Positions 35,185 to 43,849 of a stretch of 64,000 bases of DNA are shown here, one piece after another. Position numbers and translations under genes: made by a program. The first letter of the stretch is position 1; every line of letters begins with the position of its first letter. This DNA comes from Burkholderia mayonis (GTDB taxonomy: Bacteria > Pseudomonadota > Gammaproteobacteria > Burkholderiales > Burkholderiaceae): assembly GCF_001523745.2 (NCBI RefSeq), contig NZ_CP013387.1, positions 434,001-498,000 of the forward strand. The letters are read 5' to 3'. The notes beneath the pieces were generated by a model that was given only the letters and a program-made list of their open reading frames with translations, had not been told where the DNA came from and did no database searches.

Positions 35185-36240
35185 TCAGCGCGGATACGCG
35201 ATCACGCCGTCGTCTACCGAGAGCACGATCCGCTCGCCGAGCGCCGGGCACCGATAGCCCGGCACGCGCGCGCGGATCAGCGTATCGGGCGCGTCGACGA
35301 GCTGCGCGCGCAGATATGCATCCTGTCCGCCGAACGTCACGTCGCGCACGATCGCATCGTGCCAGCGCTCATGGTCGGCGCGCGGCGCGGATGCGCTTTG
35401 GACCCGGATCTGCTCGGGGCGCAGCAGCGCATCGACGGGGCCGTCGGGCAGCGGTGCGCGCAGCGGCAGGCGCCCGAGCACGCACACGACGAAGCCGCGT
35501 TCGACGACGCCTTCGAACAGCATCGCATCGCCGATGAACGACGCGAGCTCGCGCGTCGCCGGCTGACGATAGAGCGTTTCGGGCCGCGCCGTCTGCACGA
35601 GCCGACCCTGCCACATCACCGCGACCTCGTCGCCGAGCGACAGCGCTTCGGGCTGATCGTGCGTGACGAGCACGGCGGTCGCGCGGGCGGCGGCGAGCGC
35701 GTCGACGACGGCCGCGCGCGTTTCGAGCCGCAGAGACGTGTCGAGCGACGAGAACGGTTCGTCGAGCATCACGAGCGACGGCCCGGGTGCGAGCGCGCGG
35801 GCGAGCGCGACGCGCTGCTGCTGGCCGCCCGAGAGCTGCTGCGGCGCGCGGTGCGCGAACGCGCCGGGCAGGCCGACCATGTCGAGCAGTTCCGCGACGC
35901 GATGGTGCACGCGCCGCTGCGCGCGCGGCAGGCCGAACGCGATGTTGTCGGCGACCGTCAGATGCGGGAACAGCGCGCCTTCCTGCGGCACGTAGCCGAT
36001 GCGCCGCGCTTCGGGCGGCAGATGGACGCCGGGCCCCGCGACGCGGCGTCCGTCGATGTCGACGGTGCCGTGCTCCGCGCGCTCGAAGCCGCACAGGATG
36101 CGCAACAGCGTCGTCTTGCCGCTGCCGGACGGGCCGAGCAGGGCGAGCAGCGCGCCGCGCCCGACGGTCAGGCTCACGTCGTGCAGCACGGCGTGGCCGT
36201 CGAACGATTTGTGCACGTGCTGGATGCGAAGTTCGCTCAT
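35185..36240 (-). CDS. Fe3+ ABC transporter ATP-binding protein (FbpC-like)
   Basis: 351 residues. Walker A GPSGSGKTT, Q-loop YVPQEGALFPHLTV, signature LSGGQQQR, Walker B VMLDEPFSSLD, switch His in VTHDQPEA. The C-terminal TOBE-like regulatory part starts near 250. It powers the permease encoded 22 nt upstream in the same operon. ATG at 36240. Confidence 0.85.
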   Translation of the reverse strand: MSELRIQHVHKSFDGHAVLHDVSLTVGRGALLALLGPSGSGKTTLLRILCGFERAEHGTVDIDGRRVAGPGVHLPPEARRIGYVPQEGALFPHLTVADNIAFGLPRAQRRVHHRVAELLDMVGLPGAFAHRAPQQLSGGQQQRVALARALAPGPSLVMLDEPFSSLDTSLRLETRAAVVDALAAARATAVLVTHDQPEALSLGDEVAVMWQGRLVQTARPETLYRQPATRELASFIGDAMLFEGVVERGFVVCVLGRLPLRAPLPDGPVDALLRPEQIRVQSASAPRADHERWHDAIVRDVTFGGQDAYLRAQLVDAPDTLIRARVPGYRCPALGERIVLSVDDGVIAYPR

Positions 36241-36262
36241 GGGGACCGCAAAAGACAAGATG

Positions 36263-37879
36263 TCAGGCGCCGCCCGACGGAACCGCGCGGACCGCCGAGC
36301 GGCCGAGCAGCACGAACAGCAGTGCGGATGCGACGAGCGACAGCGCGACGAGCAGCGCCGCATAGGGCGCGGCGGCGGCGAACGCGAGCGTCGACGTATC
36401 GCTCCATACCTGCGTCGCGAGCGTGCGCGTGCCGATCGGCGACAGCAGCAGCGTCGCGTTCAGCTCGGTGACGACGGAAATGAACACCATCGTCGCCGCC
36501 GCGCCGAGGCCCGGGCCCGCGAGCGGCAGCAGCACGCGCCACATGGTTTGCATCCACGTGAGGCCGAGCGCGCGCGCGGTTTCCTCCAGGCGCACCTGCG
36601 CCTGCGCAACCGCCGCACGCATGCTGACGAGCGCGAGCGGCAGGAACAGGATCGCATACGCGACGATCAGCATCGGCGTGCTTTGATACAGCGGCTGCAA
36701 CAGCCGCACAGTCAGCGACACGATCGCGAGCGCGACGACGATGCCGGGCATCCCCTGCGCTGTGAACACGAGGCGCTCGAGCGCGGTTGCGATGCGGCTC
36801 GGATAGCGCACCAGCAGGAAGGCGAGCGGCAGCGCGAGCGCGGCCGTGAGCGCGGCGGCGGCGATGCCGAAGCCGGCCGATGCGAGCGTCGCGTTCCACA
36901 GCAGCTCGGGCGACACGTCGGCGGGCGTGACGGCGGCGACGCCCTGCTGGGTGAGCCAGTAGCCGATCATCGTAAGCGGCACGCCGAGCGTCGCGGCGGC
37001 GAGCGCCGCGAGGCCCGCGACCGCCGCCCAGCGCCATGCGCCGAGCGCGTAGCGGTGAGCGGCGCGACGCGTGCCGCGATGCGTGAGGTCGTAGCGTGCG
37101 CGGCCGCGCACGCGGAATTCGAGCACGACGCACAAGAGGCACAGCGCGATCAGCAGGCAGCCGAGCAGCGAGGCGCCGCCGCCGTCGAACTCGATCCGGT
37201 ATTCGGCGTAGATCTCGGTCGTGAAGGTGCGATAGCGCAGCAGCGTGAACGCGCCGAACTCGGACAGCACGCCGAGCGCGACGAGCAGCATGCCGCCCAG
37301 CAGCGCGGGCCGCAGTTGCGGCAGCACGACGCGCGCGAACACGTGCGCGGGGCGGCAGCCGAGCGTGCGCGCGCTTTCCTCGAGCGCCGGATCGAGCCCG
37401 CGCAGCGCGGCGGCGACGGGCAGATAGACGAGCGGGAAATACGACGACGCGAGCACGAGCAGCGCGCCGATAAAATCCTGCAGGTCGAGGCTGATCGATA
37501 CCCACGCATAGCTGGTGATGAACGGCGGCACGGCGAGCGGCGCCGCGGCGAGCGCGGCCCACAGATGGCGTGCGGGCAGATCGGTGCGCTCGACGAGCCA
37601 CGCGACAGCCGTGCCGAGCACCGCGCACACGAGCGTCGCGGCGAACGTGATCGCGAGCGTGTTGCCGAGCAGCTCGGCGACGATCGGGCGGAACAGCAGC
37701 TCGCTCGCGTCGCCGGCGCCGAGGCTTGCCGCGCGATACGCGGTAAACGCGATCGGCAGCAGCACGGCGAGCGGCCCGAGCGCCGCCGCCGCGGCGAGCC
37801 CGCGCGGCACGCGGCGCGGCACGCGGTCGGGAACGGACGGCGGCGCGGCGGGCGTCGCGCGGGCGACGGTGTCGGTCAT
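36263..37879 (-). CDS. Fe3+ ABC transporter permease (FbpB-like, fused double permease)
   Basis: 538 residues, about twelve membrane helices. Two copies of the BPD permease domain are present, as usual for FbpB/SfuB (first half around ESARTLGCRPAHVFARVVLP, second around ETARALGLTWMQTMWRVLLP). It receives iron from the binding protein encoded 10 nt upstream and is followed 22 nt later by the ATPase gene. Confidence 0.85.
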   Translation of the reverse strand: MTDTVARATPAAPPSVPDRVPRRVPRGLAAAAALGPLAVLLPIAFTAYRAASLGAGDASELLFRPIVAELLGNTLAITFAATLVCAVLGTAVAWLVERTDLPARHLWAALAAAPLAVPPFITSYAWVSISLDLQDFIGALLVLASSYFPLVYLPVAAALRGLDPALEESARTLGCRPAHVFARVVLPQLRPALLGGMLLVALGVLSEFGAFTLLRYRTFTTEIYAEYRIEFDGGGASLLGCLLIALCLLCVVLEFRVRGRARYDLTHRGTRRAAHRYALGAWRWAAVAGLAALAAATLGVPLTMIGYWLTQQGVAAVTPADVSPELLWNATLASAGFGIAAAALTAALALPLAFLLVRYPSRIATALERLVFTAQGMPGIVVALAIVSLTVRLLQPLYQSTPMLIVAYAILFLPLALVSMRAAVAQAQVRLEETARALGLTWMQTMWRVLLPLAGPGLGAAATMVFISVVTELNATLLLSPIGTRTLATQVWSDTSTLAFAAAAPYAALLVALSLVASALLFVLLGRSAVRAVPSGGA

Positions 37880-37889
37880 GCGGGCGCGC

Positions 37890-38936
37890 TCACAGGAGGC
37901 CGGCGCGGCGCAGCAGCTTGCCGGCCTGGCTGTCGTCGCCGAGCTGCTTGAACGTGATCGCGGGCGGGCTCAACTGGTCGAACGGCTTGAGGATCGGATC
38001 GGGCGCGACGCCCGGGTGCAGCGGATACTCGAAGCTGACGCGCCCCTTCGCCATCAGGTTCTGCGCGCGCTCGCCGGCGAGATAGGCGACGAACTTCTGC
38101 GCGTCGGCGCCATGCTTCGACGCCTTCATCACAGCCGCGCCCGATACGTTGACGAGGCCGCCGACGTCGCCGTTCGCGAAATGGAACATCGCGCTGCGGA
38201 TCGCCTTGTCGCCGAGCTCGGCGTGCAGGCGCGCCCAGTAGTAGTTGTTGACGATGCCCGTCGCGACGGCGCCGCGATTGACGGCGGCCGTCACGCCTTC
38301 TTCGTCGTCGAAGATCTGCGCGTTGGTCTTCAGACCCTTCAGCCACTGCAGCGTCGCCGCCTCGCCTTTCAGCGCGAGCACGCCGCTCACGAGCGGCAGG
38401 AAATCGGCGTCGCTCGGCGCGATGCCGACCTTGCCCTTCCATTCCGGCTTCGCGAGATCCAGGAGCGACGCCGGCAACTGCTGCGGCTGGATTTTCGTGA
38501 CGTTGTAGATGAGCACGTTCTCGCGCGCGAGCACGCCGACCCAGTTGCCGTCCGGCGAGCTGAAGCGGTCGGGCACGGCTGCGAGCGTCGCCGCGTCGGT
38601 TTTCGCGAGCAGGCCCTTTTCGTCGAGCAGCACGAGCTCGGGCGAGTTCTCGGTGAAGTAGACGTCGGCGGGTGTCCTGTCGCCTTCGGCGACGAGCTGC
38701 GCGGCGAGCGCCGGGCCTTCGCCCGTGCGCACCTTCACGCCGATGCCCGTCTGCGCTTCGAAGTCCTTCACGAGCTGGTTGACCACTTGCTCGTGTTGCG
38801 CGCTGTAGAGCGTGAGCGTCGCGGCGGACGCGAGCGGCGAAGCCAGCGCGCCGGCGAGCGCTAGCGCGGCGGCGGCGGCGATGGCCGTCGTCGACGCATG
38901 GCGGCGCAGGCCGCGGAGGATGCATGCGTTGTTCAT
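37890..38936 (-). CDS. Fe3+ ABC transporter periplasmic binding protein (FbpA-like)
   Basis: 348 residues with a Sec signal (about 1-38, cleavage near ASAATL). It is a class-C ferric-binding protein: LYSAQHEQVVNQLVKDFEAQ at the mature start and the paired iron-ligand tyrosines Tyr232-Tyr233 in IVNNYYWARL. The ATG at 38936 gives a proper signal. Its gene is followed by permease and ATPase, and preceded by the DyP peroxidase. Confidence 0.85.
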   Translation of the reverse strand: MNNACILRGLRRHASTTAIAAAAALALAGALASPLASAATLTLYSAQHEQVVNQLVKDFEAQTGIGVKVRTGEGPALAAQLVAEGDRTPADVYFTENSPELVLLDEKGLLAKTDAATLAAVPDRFSSPDGNWVGVLARENVLIYNVTKIQPQQLPASLLDLAKPEWKGKVGIAPSDADFLPLVSGVLALKGEAATLQWLKGLKTNAQIFDDEEGVTAAVNRGAVATGIVNNYYWARLHAELGDKAIRSAMFHFANGDVGGLVNVSGAAVMKASKHGADAQKFVAYLAGERAQNLMAKGRVSFEYPLHPGVAPDPILKPFDQLSPPAITFKQLGDDSQAGKLLRRAGLL

Positions 38937-38983
38937 GTCGGTGTGTCTCTTTCGGTGATCCGGATTGGTCGGGACGTCGGCGT

Positions 38984-40285
38984 TCAGGCTTCGAACAGCG
39001 CGGCGCCGATGTACGAACCCGTTCGCGCACCCGGCGGGCACGCGAAGATCGCGCTGCCGACGTGCGTCGTGAACTGGTTCATGATGTCGAGCTTCGCGAG
39101 CTTTTCGTTGATCGGAATGAAGCCCGTGCGCGGGTCGCGCTGGTGCGCGACGAACATCAGCCCCGCGTCGTACTCGGTCTGCTGGCGCCACGGCGGCCAG
39201 CGCTCGATGTAGAAGTTCGTGCTGTCGTTGTACGAATACGCGCGGCGCAGGATCTGCGCGCCGTTGTTCGCTTGCGCGGACGCGAGCCGCGCGTGCGCGT
39301 TGTCCGGAATCACCGGATTGCCGTCGGCGTCGACTGCATCGAGATCGAGCGGATCGGATTCGTTGCGCTTGCCGAGCGGCGCGCCGCTGTACTTGTGGCG
39401 GCCGACCACCTGCTCCTGAAAGCCGAGTTCCGTGCCGTCCCAGTGCTCGAGCGTGATGCGGATGCGGCGCACGACCGTGTACGTGCCGTCCTTCATCCAT
39501 GCCGGACCTTCGTCGCCCGCCCAGACAAATTGCTTCATCGCGGCCGGATCGTCGCGCGGCGGGTTCTGCGTGCCGTCCTTGAAGCCCATCAGGTTGCGCG
39601 GCGTTTCGCCGGGCTTGCCCGAGATGAAGCCCGTCTGGCCCCAGCGGATGCGCGCGGCGCTCGCGCCGAGGCGCGCGAGCTGTCGCACCGCGTGGAACGC
39701 GACTTGCGCGTCGTTCGCGCACGCCTGCACGAAGAGGTCGCCGCCCGTTTTCTCGGGCAGCAACTGGTCGCCGTTGAAGCGCGGCAGATCGACGAGCGCG
39801 GCCGGGCGGCGGCGCGCGAGGCCGTAGCGATCCTTGCCGTTCAGCACGAACATGCCCGGTCCGAAGCCGAACGTGATCGTGAGGCCCGCCGCGCCGAGGC
39901 CGAGCGCGTCGCCCGAATCGACGGGCGGCTTGTCGTCGCCGGGTCCCTCGGCGGCGAGCGGCTGGGCGGTTTCACCGCGGGCAAGGCGTGCAGCCGCTTC
40001 GGTCCACGACTTCAGGAGCGCGATCAGGTCGGCGCGCGTGGCGGCCGTCAGGTCGAACGCCGCGAAATACGCGTGACTCTGCTGCGGCGTCACGATGCCG
40101 CCCTGGTGCGGGCCGTAGAACGGTTCGACGGCATCGTGCGGCGCCGCGCCGGCGGGTGCAGCCTGCGCCGCGTTGGCGGCCGCGGGTACGGCGGCGGCCG
40201 CGAGGCCCGCCGCCATCGCTGCGCCGCCGGCCTTCAGAAAGCCGCGCCGCGCGGGGCGTGAAAGAGAATGGAGGTCGTCTGTCAT
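38984..40285 (-). CDS. efeB: Tat-exported DyP-type peroxidase (EfeB-like)
   Basis: 433 residues with a twin-arginine signal (SRPARRGFLKAGG) at the N-terminus. The DyP core shows the heme-distal GxxDG pattern in GFKDGTQNP, plus ARLGASAARIRWGQTGFISG and SYNDSTNFYIERWPPWRQQ. EfeB proteins act in the periplasm and are tied to ferrous iron uptake or heme iron. No efeU/efeO genes are next to it; instead it shares an operon with a ferric ABC system, behind a Fur box. Confidence 0.85.
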   Translation of the reverse strand: MTDDLHSLSRPARRGFLKAGGAAMAAGLAAAAVPAAANAAQAAPAGAAPHDAVEPFYGPHQGGIVTPQQSHAYFAAFDLTAATRADLIALLKSWTEAAARLARGETAQPLAAEGPGDDKPPVDSGDALGLGAAGLTITFGFGPGMFVLNGKDRYGLARRRPAALVDLPRFNGDQLLPEKTGGDLFVQACANDAQVAFHAVRQLARLGASAARIRWGQTGFISGKPGETPRNLMGFKDGTQNPPRDDPAAMKQFVWAGDEGPAWMKDGTYTVVRRIRITLEHWDGTELGFQEQVVGRHKYSGAPLGKRNESDPLDLDAVDADGNPVIPDNAHARLASAQANNGAQILRRAYSYNDSTNFYIERWPPWRQQTEYDAGLMFVAHQRDPRTGFIPINEKLAKLDIMNQFTTHVGSAIFACPPGARTGSYIGAALFEA

Positions 40286-40293
40286 CGGAGCGC

Positions 40294-41439
40294 TCACTTC
40301 GCCAGCATCAGGGTGTTCACGTCGTCCTCGACGTAATAGAAGCCGTCGCCTTCCGGCGTCATCGCGATGCCGAACAGGTCGCCGTTGCCGGGCGGCGATT
40401 GCGCCTTGTCGGTGTCGATCCAGCGCGCATAGAGCTGCTTGCCCGTCGCCGGATCGATCTCGACGACCTGCCCGTTGAGCGCGTTGGTGACGAGCAGATG
40501 GCCGTTCGGCGCGGTCGCGAGCGCGAGCGGGCGGCGCAGGAAGCCGTCCGCCGTCACCTGGCGGCCGACGCCCGCGCTCGTGTCGCGCGTGAGCGGATCG
40601 TCGATCTCGACGATCCGGTTGCCGATCGCGTCCGACACGTACAGCTTGCTGCGGTCGCCCGACAGCGCGAGGCCCGTCGGGCCGACCAGGAACACGCCCT
40701 TGTCGGCCTGCGCGCCGAGGCCGCTCGCGACGACCGTCTCTCGCTTCACGACGGGCGGCTTGCCGGCCGGAATCTCGAGATCGAGCCGCAGCACGGTGGC
40801 CTGCTTGAACACGGGCGGATTGCCGTTCGCGCCGCCGACGCCGAAGCCCGCGTTGCTGACGAAGAGCGTCGCGCGGTCGCCGTCGTCGACGACCGCCACG
40901 TTGCCCCACGGATCGTTGATGTTCGGGCTCGAGATCGTCGACGCGACCTTGCCTTCGCTGTCGAGCACGATCAGGCAGCCCGCGCCCTTCGTGTCGGTCG
41001 TGCCGTCGTTGCTCGGTGTGCTGCCGACGATCACCCAGCCGGATTTCAGCATCGTCATCGCGGTCGACAGGCCGACGCCGCCCGGGCACGTCTTCAGGTC
41101 GCGCGGGATCGCGGCGAACACGCTCATCTGTTTCGTCGACGGGCGATAGTCGACGATCGTGCTGCCGGTGCCTTGCAGGTTCGCCGCGTTGTTGAAGTTG
41201 TCGACGAGCACGTCGCCTTGCCGCACCGCACCCGCCGACACCGGCGCGACGGCGATCGCGTACGGGTTCTGGTCGCCGTTGTCGGGCACGGTGTTGACGA
41301 GCGTCGCGTGGCGATGCAGCGTTTCGAGAAAGCCCTGCGGCTCCGCGCGCGCGGCGGCGGCCGCAGCCAGCGCGGCCAGCGCGGCGGCGAATGCGCGCGC
41401 GGCGCGGCGCACGCGCGGCGAGGATGAGGACGATAGCAT
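40294..41439 (-). CDS. Periplasmic NHL/beta-propeller protein
   Basis: 381 residues with a signal peptide (about 1-32, cleavage near ARAEPQG). The rest shows repeated propeller blades, for example GPTGLALSGDRSKLYVSDAI, RPLALATAPNGHLLVTNALN and DLFGIAMTPEGDGFYYVEDD. Lies 8 nt before the DyP gene in the Fur-controlled operon. A binding or scaffold role in iron or metal handling is possible, but no active site is visible. Confidence 0.75.
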   Translation of the reverse strand: MLSSSSSPRVRRAARAFAAALAALAAAAAARAEPQGFLETLHRHATLVNTVPDNGDQNPYAIAVAPVSAGAVRQGDVLVDNFNNAANLQGTGSTIVDYRPSTKQMSVFAAIPRDLKTCPGGVGLSTAMTMLKSGWVIVGSTPSNDGTTDTKGAGCLIVLDSEGKVASTISSPNINDPWGNVAVVDDGDRATLFVSNAGFGVGGANGNPPVFKQATVLRLDLEIPAGKPPVVKRETVVASGLGAQADKGVFLVGPTGLALSGDRSKLYVSDAIGNRIVEIDDPLTRDTSAGVGRQVTADGFLRRPLALATAPNGHLLVTNALNGQVVEIDPATGKQLYARWIDTDKAQSPPGNGDLFGIAMTPEGDGFYYVEDDVNTLMLAK

Positions 41440-41518
41440 CGGTGAATCTCCTTGCAGGGGCGACGGCGTTGCGCGCCGTCGCATGAACTGACGAAAACCG
41501 TGCCGCTGGATGCGGCGC

Positions 41519-42985
41519 TCAGAACGTGATGTTCGTGCGCAGGCCGACGACGAACGTGTTGCGCAGCGGCTGCGTCGGATCGCTCGGGTTCTGGCCCGCG
41601 CCCGCGTTGAACGTGTACTGCGCGTCCGCCTGCAATTGCCACCATGGCGTGACCTGGTACTGGTAGGTCGCCTCGAGCGCCGTTTCGCTCGTGCGCACGC
41701 CGTACGGGCCGCCCGTGACGCTGGCGAAGTCCTCGTCGAGCGCGCTCGCGTGCGAGCCGACCTTGATGTACGTGACGGCGAGACCGACGCTGTCGTTGTC
41801 ACGGCCTTCGAACGGCGCTTTCAGCACGACGCCTGCATTCGCGGCGACGCTCACGAGGTTGCGGTCGCCCGGCGCGGCCATCACGCGCGCGAACACGCCG
41901 AGGCTCTTCGCGCCCGTCGGGTCCGGCCGCCACACCATCTGGTCGGCGACCGCGTAGACGCTGTAGTCGCCGTGATGCGCGCTCGCGACGCCGCTCGACG
42001 CCGGGTTCGCCAGCGACAGACCGGTGTTGTCGATCTGCTGATCAGCGAAGCGGCCGTTGTGATACCAGACGCCGAGCTTGTACGTGCCGGGCAGCGCATT
42101 CGACGGCCCCGTGTCCATCTGGCCTTCGGCCGGCTGGTTGAGCGCGTATTGCAGCTCGCCTATGAAGAGCGTGCCGTTGTGCAGGTTGAAGTTGGTGCCG
42201 CTCAGGTTGTTCGGATGGTTGCCGAGCGGATCGCCGTCGAATACGCCCGCGAGCGCCGTCAGCGACGGCGTGATCTTGCCGCGCACGCGCACGCCGAGCG
42301 CGGCGAGCGGGTACGCCGGCCCGCCGTTCGGCAGGTCGTACGACGGCAGTGCGGGCCAGCCGAACATCGTGTTGACGAACGTTGCGGCGTACTGGCTGAC
42401 CATGAATTCCTGATCGACGCTCTGCTGGCCGATCTTCACGTCGACGCGCTGACCGAGGAACGACTGCTGATACCACAGCTCCCAGAGGCGCGTCGTGTCC
42501 TGCGCCTCGATGCCGCTCGCGGTGTTCAGCGTGCCGAGGTTGTACTGGCTCAGGTTGCGGCCGTGGATCTGCAGCGCGCTCGCGTTGAACGTGCCGCCCG
42601 GCAGGCCGAACGCCTTTTGCGTGTCGACGGTGAGCGTCGCGGTCGTGAGGCCGTCGTACGTGCCGCCGCGCTTCAAGCCGCCGCGCAGGTTCGCGAGATA
42701 TTCGCTCGTTTCGGCGAGGCCGAGCGTGACGCCGTATTTGCCGAGCCACGGACGCAGGCCGCCGATGTCGCCGAGCAGGTTTTGGCGCGTCCACACGCCT
42801 GTCCATTGCGTCGCGGGCTGCGCGTGGATCGAGAGGTCGGCTTCGGGGGCTTCGGGCAACGCGTCAGGCGACGCATCGGCGAAGGCGGCCGAGCTGAAGA
42901 GCCACGCGCAGGCGAATGCCGCGTGTCGGACGGCGCGGTGTTGAAGGTGGCGAACGGGTTGCCCGAGGCGCGGCGAGAATTGCAT
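41519..42985 (-). CDS. OprB-family outer-membrane porin
   Basis: 488 residues. Signal peptide (about 1-36, ending SSAAFADAS) followed by beta-strand-rich sequence. OprB-type features are WTRQNLLGDIGGLRPWLGKYGVTLG near the mature start and a terminal aromatic NTFVVGLRTNITF. Start 42985 (MQFSPRLGQP) has GGAAGGGA upstream. As first gene behind a Fur box it probably admits an iron-linked or sugar-acid solute; the substrate is unknown. Confidence 0.8.
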   Translation of the reverse strand: MQFSPRLGQPVRHLQHRAVRHAAFACAWLFSSAAFADASPDALPEAPEADLSIHAQPATQWTGVWTRQNLLGDIGGLRPWLGKYGVTLGLAETSEYLANLRGGLKRGGTYDGLTTATLTVDTQKAFGLPGGTFNASALQIHGRNLSQYNLGTLNTASGIEAQDTTRLWELWYQQSFLGQRVDVKIGQQSVDQEFMVSQYAATFVNTMFGWPALPSYDLPNGGPAYPLAALGVRVRGKITPSLTALAGVFDGDPLGNHPNNLSGTNFNLHNGTLFIGELQYALNQPAEGQMDTGPSNALPGTYKLGVWYHNGRFADQQIDNTGLSLANPASSGVASAHHGDYSVYAVADQMVWRPDPTGAKSLGVFARVMAAPGDRNLVSVAANAGVVLKAPFEGRDNDSVGLAVTYIKVGSHASALDEDFASVTGGPYGVRTSETALEATYQYQVTPWWQLQADAQYTFNAGAGQNPSDPTQPLRNTFVVGLRTNITF

Positions 42986-43108
42986 TGATGTCCCTTCCCT
43001 TTGTCGTGCGATCGTCATTGCGAGAGGCTTGTTGCGATCGTTCGTGAAAGCGCATAAATGGCGCGATGCGGGCGCATCGTAGGCACGCGGGAATCGGAAG
43101 TCAATATA

Positions 43109-43127
43109 AATGAGAATGATTCTTGTA
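43109..43127. promoter_or_regulatory. Fur box upstream of the porin/iron operon
   Basis: AATGAGAATGATTCTTGTA agrees closely with the AATGAGAATgATTCTCATT type of Fur site. It is 124 nt before the porin start and precedes the whole minus-strand run down to the Fe3+ ATPase, so iron starvation should induce these genes. Confidence 0.75.
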
Positions 43128-43427
43128 TAGATTACCGTTCGTAATGATGAGGGTTACGAACGACGTGCTGCGGTCTCTTGATAGAAGGGCGAATGCAATG
43201 TTCTTTGTAATGTAATTGTCGTGCCGATGTCGCGCGGCGAGCGTCGCGCCGGGGGGAACGCGCGGCGGGATCGAGGGTGTCGTGAGACGCCGTGCTTCGG
43301 CCTCGAGCGACGCGGCCGCGATCCGGCGGCGACGCGGTGACATCGAGCAAGTCAGTATGACTCCCGCTCGGTAGGGCTGGCCGCCGTGGGGAGGTCTGCG
43401 CGGGTTAGCATGGCTGCCAGAGCCGCA

Positions 43428-43454
43428 TTGAGTGGGGGCGGAACCGCCACTCAA
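43428..43454. ncRNA. Hairpin in the left non-coding end of the IS110 element
   Basis: TTGAGTGG pairs with CCACTCAA, with an inner CGG-AA-CCG stem, just before the transposase ribosome site. IS110-family elements carry a bridge RNA in a non-coding end, so this could be part of it or a translational control hairpin. RNA identity is inference. Confidence 0.35.
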
Positions 43455-43480
43455 CGGTGTATTCCGCCGCGGAGGCCAGC

Positions 43481-43786
43481 ATGGAACACGATAGCACGCT
43501 GTATGTGGGCCTGGATGTCCACAAGGATTCGATCACAGTCGTCTATGCGGTCGGGATGAGCGACGTGGAATTATTCGGCAAGGTCGGCACGATGCAGATT
43601 GATCTCGACCGGTTGTGCAAGCGGCTGCAGCAGAAGGTGCGGCACATCTGCTTTGTCTATGAAGCGGGTCCGTGCGGGTACGGCCTGTACCGACGGCTGG
43701 TCGATAAAGGTTTTGACTGCATGGTCTGCGCACCATCGCTCATTCCACGCAAGCCGGGTGATCGTGTCAAGACAGACCGCCGCGAC
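43481..43786 (+). pseudogene. IS110-family transposase, 5' half
   Basis: The first 102 codons of a DEDD transposase: LYVGLDVHKDSITVVYAV, FVYEAGPCGYGLYRRL and KPGDRVKTDRRD. After the RRD motif the reading passes into foreign DNA and stops at 43819. The missing continuation (AIKLVRSLRAGDLSAVHVP onward) is found intact at 52463-53304. The element was split by the 8.7-kb insert between. Confidence 0.9.
43770..43786 (+). repeat. 17-bp direct repeat, left copy
   Basis: AGACAGACCGCCGCGAC, part of the IS110 transposase coding sequence (TDRRD motif). An identical copy is at 52463-52479 at the far side of the island. The two mark the exact edges of the inserted DNA. Confidence 0.9.
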
Positions 43787-43849
43787 TGTCGCGAGCAAAT
43801 GAATTGTCCGGGTCTGTAGCACGTAATCTGTCCGGTTTTTGGGTGCGGC

